Of a stretch of 51,736 bases of DNA, positions 1-7,718 are shown one piece after another. Source of the stretch: an uncultured Myxococcales bacterium (GTDB lineage: Bacteria; Myxococcota_A; UBA9042); NCBI GenBank assembly GCA_903869075.1, contig CAIPXZ010000676.1:1-51736 (forward strand), written 5' to 3'. Each line of letters starts with the position of its first letter. Positions within the stretch are counted from its first letter, which is position 1. The position numbers and the translations under genes were made by a program. The notes below the pieces were generated by a model. The model had not been told where the DNA came from. It did no database searches and was given only the letters and a program-made list of their open reading frames with translations.

Positions 1-1
1 A

Positions 2-520
2 CAACTGCTGCAGGGCGCGCCGGCTGCTGCTGCGCCTGCCGTGGCCCGCAACGTACCGCCCGCGCCGCCGGTGAAGGCCGTGGTGCCGCCCACGCCCGCG
101 CGCGTGCCGCCTGCGCCGCCGCCGGTTGTCACGCCACCGCCGCCGCCGCCCGCGCCGAACCGCACGGGCTTGATCGCCGGGCTTGTCGTGGCCGGCATCG
201 TCGTCATCGGTGGTGGTGCCTTCCTGGCCCTGCGTGGCGGCACGCCCGCCGCGCCTGCGCCTGCGCCCGCGCCGCCTGCGCCGCCGCCGCCGGCCGAACC
301 GGACGTCGTGTCGACGCCCGACGTGCCGCCCGCGCCCGACATCCAGCCTGACGTGCCGCCGGACATCCCGCCCGCGCCGGACGTAGCGCCGGACGTCGAG
401 AAGCCCAAGGCCAAGCCGCCGGTGCACAAGCCCGACGTCAAGCCCGAGGTCAAGCCGGCGACGCCGGAGACCAAACCGCCGGAAAAGAAGCCGGATCCCA
501 ATCGCCCGCCGGTTTTCTGA
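2..520 (+). CDS. C-terminal part of a membrane protein with Pro-rich periplasmic tail (5' truncated)
   Basis: The frame is open from base 2 to the TGA ending at 520, so the true start lies upstream and the GTG at 41 is probably internal. The visible part is an Ala/Pro-rich linker, one hydrophobic segment encoded at about 164-236 (rich in Gly, Val, Ile, Ala) that should cross the membrane, and a tail made of repeated PDV/PDI/PAPD units ending in a Lys/Pro-rich stretch. Such tails are common in GC-rich bacteria on membrane-anchored kinases, FHA proteins and TonB-like proteins. The functional N-terminal domain is outside the window, so no function can be assigned. Confidence 0.7.
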   Translation, partial: QLLQGAPAAAAPAVARNVPPAPPVKAVVPPTPARVPPAPPPVVTPPPPPPAPNRTGLIAGLVVAGIVVIGGGAFLALRGGTPAAPAPAPAPPAPPPPAEPDVVSTPDVPPAPDIQPDVPPDIPPAPDVAPDVEKPKAKPPVHKPDVKPEVKPATPETKPPEKKPDPNRPPVF

Positions 521-532
521 GAGCCATCGCCG

Positions 533-1147
533 ATGCCCGACGCCTATTTTTCCCTACCGCGTTCGCTCAAGCCCGCGGCTTTTTTTGAGCGCCATCTGCC
601 GACCCTGCCGCTGCGCTTGCCGGCGATTTCGCTGCCGGATCGCGTCGTCTACCACGTCGTCGGCGGCGGCGCGTGGTCGGTGGCGCTTGTGGACGGCAAG
701 CTGGACGTGCAGCCCGGCGTCGTCGGGCCGATTGGCCTGCAGATCACCGCGACCGAAGCGCATTTTCGCGAAGCGGTGACCGGGGCGCTGCGCGAGCGGC
801 AAGTCGCGGTGCTCCAGCGGCTGCGGCAGCCGGTGGAAGTGCCGGATCTGCGTGGGCTGCGCGTCGACCCGGCGCGGATCCGCGCGGCGATCGCCGTTGG
901 CGGCAGCCTGGCGATCGTCATCCATGACCGCGAATTTGACGACCGCTATCGCTACGTGCTGACCATCGGCGCCGGTCCGGCGGCGTATGACAAGGCGACG
1001 ACGACGATCGAGGTCGATGCCGACGACCTGGTGGCGCTGGGCGCGGCGCGCACGCCGCCGATGGCGGTGCTCGTCAGCGGTAAGCTGCGGCTCGCCGGCG
1101 ACATTGGCCTGCCCGGCAAGCTGCTGCGGACGCTGCTGGGCCAGTAA
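533..1147 (+). CDS. SCP2 sterol-carrier-like domain protein
   Basis: This 204-residue cytoplasmic protein has no signal peptide. Residues about 15-130 and 165-204 follow the SCP2 (sterol carrier protein 2) pattern: an alternating hydrophobic strand region including VVYHVVGGGAWSVAL, a conserved acidic strand (TTIEVDADDLVAL), and a C-terminal SGKLRLAGD segment followed by a Leu-rich helix. SCP2 domains bind lipids or acyl groups in a hydrophobic tunnel; the ligand here is unknown. The gene starts 12 bases after the upstream stop, so the two may be co-transcribed. It ends 6 bases from the convergent SGNH-hydrolase gene. The family call rests on pattern resemblance and is moderate. Confidence 0.6.
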   Translation: MPDAYFSLPRSLKPAAFFERHLPTLPLRLPAISLPDRVVYHVVGGGAWSVALVDGKLDVQPGVVGPIGLQITATEAHFREAVTGALRERQVAVLQRLRQPVEVPDLRGLRVDPARIRAAIAVGGSLAIVIHDREFDDRYRYVLTIGAGPAAYDKATTTIEVDADDLVALGAARTPPMAVLVSGKLRLAGDIGLPGKLLRTLLGQ

Positions 1148-1153
1148 ATCCGC

Positions 1154-1903
1154 TTAGTGAACGACCACTTGCCGGCAGATGGTGCGCAGCGCGCTGGCGT
1201 CCGCCGCCGCCAAGCCCGCCGGCGTCCACGTCACGGCGCTGGCATCCACGTGGAACAGCGTCACGGCAAAAACGCACGCCGCGAGGTACGTGCCCGCCAC
1301 CTGCGGATGCGAGCCATCGGGCTGATACAGCGCAATTTCAGGGTGTTGCGTGAGCGCCAGCTGCCACGCGTCGCCCACCGGCACGCGCACGCCGCCCGCG
1401 CGCGTCGCCGCCTGCTGGTAGCCGTCCCGCAGCTTTTGGCCCAGCGCCGGCGCACTGCCGCCTGACCACGGCTGTTGGTACACAGCATCGCCCGGCTGCC
1501 GCGGCCAGGTCTGGTAGAACGCCACCGCCGCGCCGGTTTTGTGCACGGCGTCCGCCAGCGTCTGCGCCGCGGCGAGGAACGGCGCGCGGTCAGCGGCCGG
1601 CTCCAGCGACTGGCCCTGCAGCACCACGTGGCTCCAGCCGCCCTGGGCGATTGTCGCCAGCGCCGCTGTCTGGCCCAGCAGCCCGGCCAGCGTCGCGCCG
1701 CCCAGCGTCACCGAGGCCTGCCGCACCTGCGCGCCGCCAGCCTCGGCAAAGCGCACGGTCATCGCCGGCAAATCGTTGACAAAAGTGTAGCTGTTGCCCA
1801 AAAACAGCACGTTCGCTGGCACTTGCGGCCGGGCGACGTCGGGCGTCGTCGACGGCTTGTGACACGCGGCCAACAACGTCAGCGTCAGCAGCCAGCGCGC
1901 CAT
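1154..1903 (-). CDS. SGNH/GDSL-hydrolase-like lipoprotein
   Basis: This is a predicted 249-residue lipoprotein. It starts MARWLL, has a short hydrophobic segment and a lipobox ending LLAAC, so Cys14 would be lipidated. The segment VLFLGNSYTFVNDLPAM matches block I of SGNH-fold hydrolases (the GNSYT type, with Ser as nucleophile), and the C-terminal DGSHPQVAGTYLAA carries the Asp-x-x-His pair typical of the last block. It is therefore likely an esterase-like enzyme in the cell envelope, substrate unknown. The ATG at 1903 overlaps the TGA of the AAA+ ATPase gene (TGATG), so translation is probably coupled; the frame extends further upstream, but that extension lies inside the ATPase gene. Confidence 0.72.
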   Translation of the reverse strand: MARWLLTLTLLAACHKPSTTPDVARPQVPANVLFLGNSYTFVNDLPAMTVRFAEAGGAQVRQASVTLGGATLAGLLGQTAALATIAQGGWSHVVLQGQSLEPAADRAPFLAAAQTLADAVHKTGAAVAFYQTWPRQPGDAVYQQPWSGGSAPALGQKLRDGYQQAATRAGGVRVPVGDAWQLALTQHPEIALYQPDGSHPQVAGTYLAACVFAVTLFHVDASAVTWTPAGLAAADASALRTICRQVVVH

Positions 1904-4062
1904 CAGTAGTCCCGCTCCCGCGCCGCGCGGAACACCTTGCCGGCGTTCTTGCACTCCTGCCGCGCCGCGAATTCAAGGTGCCGCGTTGCCAGCGGCTTGT
2001 CCTCCGCCGCCGCCTGGTACGCCGCGCGCAGCACCGCGTTCTTGATGTGGCCGCCGGACAGCTCAAAACGCTCGCCCAAATCGTCCCAGTCGACGTCGTC
2101 ATCGACCGGACACGCCTTGGGAATCAGCGTTTGCCAGATGTGCGCGCGGTATTCGCGCTCGGGAAACGGGAAGTGGATCTTGAAGCCGATGCGCCGCTGG
2201 AACGCCTTGTCGATGTTCTTTTCGAGGTTGGTCGTCAGCAAGACAATGCCCTCGAAGTTCTCGATTTCCTGCAGCAAAATGTTGGTCGCCATGTTGCTAT
2301 ACCGGTCGACCGAGCTCTCGACCTTGGTACGGCTGGCGAACAGCGAGTCGGCCTCGTCGAACAGCAAAATGCCGTGCGAGGCCCGCGCCGACTCGAAGAT
2401 TTTCTCAATGTTCTTCTCGGTTTCGCCGATCCACTTGCTGACAACGCGCGGGATCGAGATCTGGAACAGTTGCTGGTCCAGCTCATGCGCCAGGATCGTC
2501 GCGCACAGCGTCTTGCCGGTGCCCGGCTCGCCGGAGAACAGCGCGATGAGGCCCTTGCCGGTGGACATCTTCTGGCCAAAACCCCAGTGATGCAGCACGG
2601 TTCCGCGGTGCTTGGCGGCGGTGAACAGCTCCTCGATGTCCTCGCGCGTCTCCGGCGGCACCACAAGGTCGCCCAGCGTCAGGTCGTACTTGCGGCGCAC
2701 CGCGTACTCGTCCAAGGACGCGCGGATCTGCTCGTGGCACGCCCGCCGCAGGATTTCATGCGTAATCACAGGATGTTGCGGATCGGCCGCCATCGCACGG
2801 TTGACCGCCACCTGCATGGCGTTGCGGATCAGCGCGCCCGGGAACGCATACTGGCCAGCCAGCGCCTCGACGTCGCAGTCCGCGGCGATCGCCACGCCAT
2901 CGGGCTTGTGCAGGCGGAAAATGCGCGCCCGCTCCGCCGCCGCCGGCGTCTCCAGCACCAGCCGCTGCACCACGAAGCGGTCGACAAGCGCGTCCAGCGC
3001 GCCGGTATCGCGGGACGTCAGCACCACGATTCCGGCGTGGCTGGCGAACGCGTCCTGCAGCAGCCCCAGCCGCGTCGAGCCCTTGCCGCACAGGTTGTCC
3101 ACGCCGTCCAGCACGAGGATCGCGTCGCCCAGCCGCGCCTGGTCCAGCGAGCTGTACAGGTTGCGCGCTACGTCCGCGTCCGGCTGCTCGGCCAGCCGCA
3201 CCGCGTCCAGCTCCAGCAGCGGCTTGGCCAGGTGCCGCGCCAGCGCGTGGACGAGCATCGTCTTGCCGGTGCCTGGCGGCCCGGAAATCTCGACAACAAG
3301 CGCCGCCGGCAGGGCAAACGGCGAGGCGTCGTGCGGCTGCGCGGTGCGCGCGTTGTGCTGGCGCAGCAGGCTCAGCAGCGGCTCGATCTGCCCCGCCGGC
3401 AGCACGACCGCGTCCAGCGTCACTGTCGGCCAGGAAAACGCCGCCATGCCGGCCATCGACGTGTCCAGCAGCCCCTGCTCGCCCAGCAGCAGCTGCATCG
3501 CCCGCGGCGCCGGCACGATCTCCTGGCCCAGCAGGTTGTCCGCGGTGCCGCCCGGCGGCCGATCCAGCGCGATCAGCCGCGCCGCCCGCAGCGGCCCATC
3601 CGGGGCAAAACGCGCGCGCACTGCCAGCCGCTCGACCGGATCTTGCACAAGGAATTCAAGGCACAGCCGCACGTCCACGGTGTTGGCAAGCAGGTTGTCG
3701 TTGAACCGCGCGATCGCGTCGCGCAGATCGACGTCGACGTGCGGCGCCACGGCCAGCGTCAGGATCTCGCGATCCAGCGCGTCCAGGCCGTGCTGCGCCG
3801 CCAGTGCGGCGATCGGCAGCTGCAGGTCCAGCGCCGCGGCTTCGGCTTCCACGCGCGCCAGCGCGTCGGCCAGCACGCGCACGTCGGCGCGCGCGGGATC
3901 GGCGGACTGCAGCGCCTCGTCCTCGGTCAGCCCGGCGGCGCGCGCTTGCCGCACTTGCGTCGCCAGGCTCAGCCGCGTGCGCAACAGCCGGCACGCCGTC
4001 GCCAGCCACTGCAGGCACAGGCGCAGGCGGGTTTGGGCGTCGGGCGCGGTCGGTAAGGGCAT
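1903..4062 (-). CDS. Two-domain AAA+ ATPase (resembles ATPases linked to contractile injection systems)
   Basis: This 719-residue protein has three parts. The N-terminal region (about 1-200) is helical, with a GLDALDREILTLAVAP segment. The first AAA+ module has Walker A GPPGTGKT near residue 260, but its Walker B reads ILVLDGVD, lacking the usual Glu. The second has Walker A GEPGTGKT near 512 and a complete Walker B LLFDEADS, followed by sensor 1 (TTN) and a double-Arg QRRIGF. The second ring is thus the probable ATP hydrolysis engine and the first may be regulatory. The N-terminal pattern plus tandem AAA+ recalls ATPases that accompany extracellular contractile injection systems (recollection of the family, not a search); no sheath, tube or baseplate gene is nearby. 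It follows the SPFH gene and is coupled to the SGNH lipoprotein gene. Confidence 0.8.
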   Translation of the reverse strand: MPLPTAPDAQTRLRLCLQWLATACRLLRTRLSLATQVRQARAAGLTEDEALQSADPARADVRVLADALARVEAEAAALDLQLPIAALAAQHGLDALDREILTLAVAPHVDVDLRDAIARFNDNLLANTVDVRLCLEFLVQDPVERLAVRARFAPDGPLRAARLIALDRPPGGTADNLLGQEIVPAPRAMQLLLGEQGLLDTSMAGMAAFSWPTVTLDAVVLPAGQIEPLLSLLRQHNARTAQPHDASPFALPAALVVEISGPPGTGKTMLVHALARHLAKPLLELDAVRLAEQPDADVARNLYSSLDQARLGDAILVLDGVDNLCGKGSTRLGLLQDAFASHAGIVVLTSRDTGALDALVDRFVVQRLVLETPAAAERARIFRLHKPDGVAIAADCDVEALAGQYAFPGALIRNAMQVAVNRAMAADPQHPVITHEILRRACHEQIRASLDEYAVRRKYDLTLGDLVVPPETREDIEELFTAAKHRGTVLHHWGFGQKMSTGKGLIALFSGEPGTGKTLCATILAHELDQQLFQISIPRVVSKWIGETEKNIEKIFESARASHGILLFDEADSLFASRTKVESSVDRYSNMATNILLQEIENFEGIVLLTTNLEKNIDKAFQRRIGFKIHFPFPEREYRAHIWQTLIPKACPVDDDVDWDDLGERFELSGGHIKNAVLRAAYQAAAEDKPLATRHLEFAARQECKNAGKVFRAARERDY

Positions 4063-4130
4063 GGCATCCTGACGGGCGTCTCGCGCCCTCGCGGCAAGCG
4101 TAGCGCATGCCGCAACCTGCCGTCACGCCT

Positions 4131-5114
4131 TCAGCCCGGCGTCTCGCTGCGAGGCGGAACCTGCCGCGGGATCGGCGGCGGCGGTGGCGCCTTGGGCAGC
4201 GTGTTGAGCTGGTTCATCGCCATCATCTCACGCATCTGCCGCTGCATGCCCTCGGTCGAGCCGTCGAGGAAGATCACGTTGCCCTTGCCCTGTTCGGCAA
4301 AATGCTTCAGCGATTCCGTCCACATGAAGAACAGCAAAAAGCCCGGGTCCAGCCCCGCCGCCTTCATCTGCTCCACGGACTGCCGCACACCCTTGGCCAT
4401 CTCCTCGCGGAACTGCGCCACGCCCTGGCCTTGCAGCTTGCTGGCCTCGCGCTGCGCCTCCGCCGAGATCTGGATCGCGCGGCCTTCCGCTTCCGCTGCC
4501 TTGGTCTTGGTGATCAGCAGCGCCTGGCCCTCGTTTTCCGCCGCCGCGCGCATGTTCGCCGACGCCACGACCTTGGCCATGGACGTCATGATGACCTCGT
4601 CAAAAACGATGTCGTTCATCTGCAAGTCGATGAGATGATAGCCCCAATCTTCCAAGCTGGCGTCCAGCTGCGACTTCACTTCGTGCACGATCTCGCGGCG
4701 CAGGCTCAAAATCTCCGACTGCCGCTTGGTCGCCACGAACGAGCGCACGCTGCCTTCCACCGTCCGCACCAGCGCCTGCATGAAGCTGCGGTCGTCGATG
4801 AACTTGAACGCGACGTTCTTGATCGTCTCCTCGTCGTGGTTCAGCACCGCATAGAGCAGCATCGCCTTGAAGCCGACGGTCGCCTGGTCCGAGGTAATGG
4901 CTTGGAATTCAAGCTCGACCGAGCGGTTCTGGATCGAGATCCGCCGGTAGATCGACTCGACAAGTGGCAGCTTGATGTTCAAGCCCGGGCGCAGCACGCG
5001 GCCGTATTTGCCGAACATCGTGACGACGGCGACGGTGCCCTGGCTGACCGTCACGAACGACGAAAACAGCACGATCAGGCCGATGAAGATCGCAAAACCA
5101 AGCAGCGGAACCAT
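4131..5114 (-). CDS. SPFH/band 7 membrane protein (stomatin/HflC-like)
   Basis: This 327-residue protein begins MVPLLGF; the start at 5114 was chosen because GGGAGG lies 7 bases upstream, and the longer frame lacks such a site. Residues 3-20 form one N-terminal membrane segment. The SPFH domain follows (VTVSQGTVAVVTMFGKYGRVLRPG), with the stomatin-type GFKAML and EGSVRSFVA segments, then a long Ala/Glu-rich coiled coil (ENEGQALLITKTKAAEAEG). The C-terminal tail is Pro-rich. SPFH proteins form oligomeric cages in membranes and often organise proteases or other partners. It is 68 bases upstream of the AAA+ ATPase gene on the same strand, so a membrane scaffold plus ATPase unit is a reasonable inference. 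Confidence 0.85.
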   Translation of the reverse strand: MVPLLGFAIFIGLIVLFSSFVTVSQGTVAVVTMFGKYGRVLRPGLNIKLPLVESIYRRISIQNRSVELEFQAITSDQATVGFKAMLLYAVLNHDEETIKNVAFKFIDDRSFMQALVRTVEGSVRSFVATKRQSEILSLRREIVHEVKSQLDASLEDWGYHLIDLQMNDIVFDEVIMTSMAKVVASANMRAAAENEGQALLITKTKAAEAEGRAIQISAEAQREASKLQGQGVAQFREEMAKGVRQSVEQMKAAGLDPGFLLFFMWTESLKHFAEQGKGNVIFLDGSTEGMQRQMREMMAMNQLNTLPKAPPPPPIPRQVPPRSETPG

Positions 5115-5263
5115 GGCGCCTCCCGAGTGATGTGGGCAACGCCGCGATCGTACGCCGCTTGCGGGGCGATGGCAAAACGCAAGCGGCGACCGCCCAGGGG
5201 AGCACAATCCCGGGCGGTCGCCGCTTCACCTCGACGGGCGAGGCCATTTTGTCAGGGCAGCTG

Positions 5264-5989
5264 CTACGGCAGCGTCGCCTTGACGTCGATCTTGAGCACC
5301 ACGCCATCGCGGATCAGGTCGTTGGGCATGCCCGCGAACACGATGCCGAAGTCCTTGCGGTTGATGGAGAATTCCGTCTTGCCGGTCACGTCCTTGCCGG
5401 CCACCGCGATGGTCGCCGCGAACTCGATGTCCTTGGTGACGCCGCGCAGCTCAAGCTTGCCCTTGACCACGTGCGTCGCGCCTTTCTCGCCCGCCTTGGC
5501 GGTGATTTCGCTGGACGTGAACGTCGCGGTCGGGAACTTGGCGACGTCAAAGAAGTCCGGGCTCTTCAGGTGGCCTTCCAGCTTTTCTTTCATCGGGTTG
5601 GCGTCGGTCTCGGTGAGGCTGGCGGTCTGCACCGTGAAGTTCAGGCTGCCGCCCTCCGGCTTGCCGTCCTTCAGCGCGACGGTGCCCTTCCAGTCCTTGA
5701 ATTCGCCGGCGTGCGAGCCGGTGACCTTGGAGCCGATGAAGCCGATGGTGCCGGTGAGCGCGACGCCGTCGGCGGCGGGCGCGGCGGTCGGCGACGGCGC
5801 AGCGGCGGGGGCAACGGTCGGCGAGGCGGGCGCGGGCGGTTCCGCCGGCTTCTCTTCGGGCTTGGCTTCCGGCGCGGGCTCCGAGACCTTGGCCGCGGGC
5901 GCGTCCTTGGACGGGTCCTTGGCGCAACCGGCGAGCGCGGTCAGCGCGGAGAGAGAGGCCACGAGAATCAAAGAGCGGTACAGCGACAT
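5264..5989 (-). CDS. YceI-family lipoprotein
   Basis: This 241-residue protein starts MSLYRSLIL and carries a signal peptide ending in lipobox ALAGC (Cys22). A low-complexity Ala/Pro/Glu linker (about 25-75) tethers the C-terminal YceI-like domain (about 78-241). That domain shows the family pattern GTIGFIGSKVTGSHAGEF, SPDFFDVAKFPTATFTS, a GVTKDI strand and NRKDFGI near the end. YceI proteins are lipocalin-like barrels that bind isoprenoid or amphiphilic ligands. Here the lipid anchor would hold it at a membrane, which differs from the usual soluble periplasmic form. GGAG is located upstream of the ATG and a sigma-70-like promoter lies about 90 bases upstream. Confidence 0.88.
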   Translation of the reverse strand: MSLYRSLILVASLSALTALAGCAKDPSKDAPAAKVSEPAPEAKPEEKPAEPPAPASPTVAPAAAPSPTAAPAADGVALTGTIGFIGSKVTGSHAGEFKDWKGTVALKDGKPEGGSLNFTVQTASLTETDANPMKEKLEGHLKSPDFFDVAKFPTATFTSSEITAKAGEKGATHVVKGKLELRGVTKDIEFAATIAVAGKDVTGKTEFSINRKDFGIVFAGMPNDLIRDGVVLKIDVKATLP

Positions 5990-6080
5990 GAAAGATCTCC
6001 GAATGATTGGGCAAAAGCCACAGGTTGCTGGGACTCGCGTGCGGCCAGTCGGCGCGCAACCTCACAAATCAGCGGGTGCA

Positions 6081-6108
6081 AAGATAACGCACTGCGTCGT
6101 AGAGGCAA
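6081..6108 (-). promoter_or_regulatory. Predicted sigma-70-type promoter for the YceI lipoprotein gene
   Basis: Reading on the minus strand, TTGCCT (6103-6108) and TATCTT (6081-6086) are separated by 16 bases. The stretch is more AT-rich than its surroundings and would give a leader of about 85 bases before the ATG at 5989. Prediction by eye only. Confidence 0.4.
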
Positions 6109-6163
6109 GGGCCAATGCGCGAATTCAGCGTTTCTATTGGCGAACAATCGTGACGCAGCGCGC

Positions 6164-6961
6164 TCAGCGGCCGGTAAACTGCGGTGGTCGCTTGGCCAGC
6201 AGCGCGGCGACGCCCTCTTTGGCGTCGTCGGTTTCAACCGTCGCAGCTTGGGCAAAAGCCTCGCGCCACGCCGCAGTTCGCGCGTCCCAGCCCACGCCCT
6301 GGTAGATCGACTTCTTCATCATCCGCACCGCGATCGGCGCGTTCTGGGCGATCTCGTGGGCCAGGCGCATTGTTTCCGCCAGCACCTCAGTCGCTGGCAC
6401 CGCGCGCAGGAACAGCCCCAGATCGACGCCCTCCTGGCCAGAGAACAGCCGCCCGGTGAACAGCAGCTCGCAGGCGCGCGGCACGCCTACAAGCCGCGGC
6501 AGCAGGTAGCTGATCGCCATGCCGGCGTGCAGCCCGAGCTTGGCAAAATTGGCGCCGTACTTGGCGTCGGTGGCGACGATGCGGATGTCGCTCATCAGCG
6601 ACAGGCCAAAACCGCCGCCGACGGCATGGCCTTGCAGCGCACCCAGCACGGGCACCTCGACGTCGCCCAGCGACAGGAATGGCTCGTACATCGCCGCCGA
6701 CCGCTCCGGCGACGACAGGTGCGCGCCGTCCCGTTGGATTTGACTGCGAAAGTCCGCGCCGGCGCTGAAGCAGGCGCCGCTGCCCGTCACCACCACGCAG
6801 CGCACGTCCGCCAGCGCGCGCACGTCGCGCACGGCTTGGGCAAAAGCGTCCAGCAGCTCGGGCGTCATGCTGTTGCGGTTGTCCGGCCGGTTCAGCTGCA
6901 GGATCGCCACCGCGCCGTCCTGCCGCAGCAGCACCGCCGGTTCGTTGGGGCTCTGGGGCAT
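6164..6961 (-). CDS. Enoyl-CoA hydratase/isomerase-family (crotonase) protein with atypical active site
   Basis: This 265-residue protein has the crotonase fold signatures: LNRPDNRNSM near the N-terminus, FSAGADF (oxyanion-hole and CoA region), GHAVGGGFGLSLMSDIRI and the LGLHAGMAISYLLPRLVG segment. In typical enoyl-CoA hydratases two Glu residues activate water, one in the GGGxE position and one in the PE position just before the LG segment; here those positions align with Gly (GGGFGL) and Phe (GANFAK). It may therefore be an isomerase, thioesterase-like or other crotonase rather than a hydratase. The ATG at 6961 was chosen over the in-frame ATG at 6985, which lies inside the pilin gene; the start is 10 bases after the pilin stop. 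Confidence 0.85.
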   Translation of the reverse strand: MPQSPNEPAVLLRQDGAVAILQLNRPDNRNSMTPELLDAFAQAVRDVRALADVRCVVVTGSGACFSAGADFRSQIQRDGAHLSSPERSAAMYEPFLSLGDVEVPVLGALQGHAVGGGFGLSLMSDIRIVATDAKYGANFAKLGLHAGMAISYLLPRLVGVPRACELLFTGRLFSGQEGVDLGLFLRAVPATEVLAETMRLAHEIAQNAPIAVRMMKKSIYQGVGWDARTAAWREAFAQAATVETDDAKEGVAALLAKRPPQFTGR

Positions 6962-6971
6962 CGTCACGGCC

Positions 6972-7571
6972 TCACTCGGTCTCAAAATCGTGGAAGAAGC
7001 CGGCGGAGGTCGTTGAATCGCAGCCGGACATGGTCGCCGCCGGATCGCCCTCCAGCACCAGGTGGAACGTGGCCATCACGCCGTCGCAGTCCTGATCGCC
7101 GTAAGCCGACATCGTGGCATTGGCGGCGCTGAGCGTCCCGCTGCCCTGGAACGCGTATTGGTAGTAGTGCTGCGCGGCGAGGCCAAAGCCCAGCGCTTCC
7201 CACACCGGCACGTCAAAAGCGTGCGGGTCCTCGTCGCAGCGGCCATCGGCGTCCTTGTCCACCGTCGAGTCACAGCAGGACGCGGCGATGGGTGTGATGC
7301 CGACGCCGGGCGGAAACTGGCACGGCACGCGGGTTCCGTCCGTGAGCGTGCGCGGCGAAGAATAGTAGATGGTCGCGCCCTTTTTCATCACGTCCAGCAT
7401 CAGCGTAGCCTCCGCCGTGCGGGCCATGCGCATGTGGTGCGTGAATTGCGGTACCGCGACCGTCGCGAGGATCGCGATGATCGCCACGCTGACCATCAAC
7501 TCCAGCAGCGTGAAACCGCGCGCGGCGCGGCCGGGGGCAACAGGTCGGGTCTGTGGCAGGCGCGTGCGCAC
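6972..7571 (-). CDS. Type IV pilin-like protein with prepilin signal
   Basis: This 199-residue protein has a basic leader, then the class III signal RGFTLLELMVSVAIIAILA: cleavage by prepilin peptidase after Gly would leave an N-methylated Phe with Glu at position 5, followed by the hydrophobic polymerisation helix. The rest is a globular domain with a Cys pair (SCCD), a DKDADGRCDED Asp-rich loop that could bind calcium, and another Cys pair near the C-terminus. It is likely a pilin or pseudopilin of a type IV pilus or type II secretion system; no assembly genes are adjacent. The GTG start has GGAG at good distance (GTTTGGAGATCC), with a promoter just upstream. Confidence 0.85.
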   Translation of the reverse strand: MRTRLPQTRPVAPGRAARGFTLLELMVSVAIIAILATVAVPQFTHHMRMARTAEATLMLDVMKKGATIYYSSPRTLTDGTRVPCQFPPGVGITPIAASCCDSTVDKDADGRCDEDPHAFDVPVWEALGFGLAAQHYYQYAFQGSGTLSAANATMSAYGDQDCDGVMATFHLVLEGDPAATMSGCDSTTSAGFFHDFETE

Positions 7572-7607
7572 GGGCGGATCTCCAAACGACGGGTGGTCAT
7601 GTACAAG

Positions 7608-7635
7608 AGTGTAGCGCGCCTTGCGCTCTTCGCAA
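7608..7635 (-). promoter_or_regulatory. Predicted sigma-70-type promoter for the pilin-like gene
   Basis: On the minus strand TTGCGA (7630-7635) and TACACT (7608-7613) are 16 bases apart, about 37 bases before the GTG start at 7571. The TACACT-type -10 recurs upstream of other genes in this window, such as ccmF. Confidence 0.4.
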
Positions 7636-7718
7636 AATGCCGGGCAAAATACTTGTGAATTGGCGGCGGCGTGGTGTTTGCGTTAAGCTGCGTTCCGCTT
7701 GAGCGAAGGAGTGTTGCG

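Noticed and set aside
1978..4056. A 692-codon frame opposite the AAA+ ATPase
   Set aside because: Arg/Gln-rich antisense frame without motifs; the ATPase strand carries two Walker A/B sets.
1903..4062. Evidence for a contractile injection system
   Set aside because: Only the ATPase resembles such systems; no sheath, tube, spike or baseplate gene is found in the window.
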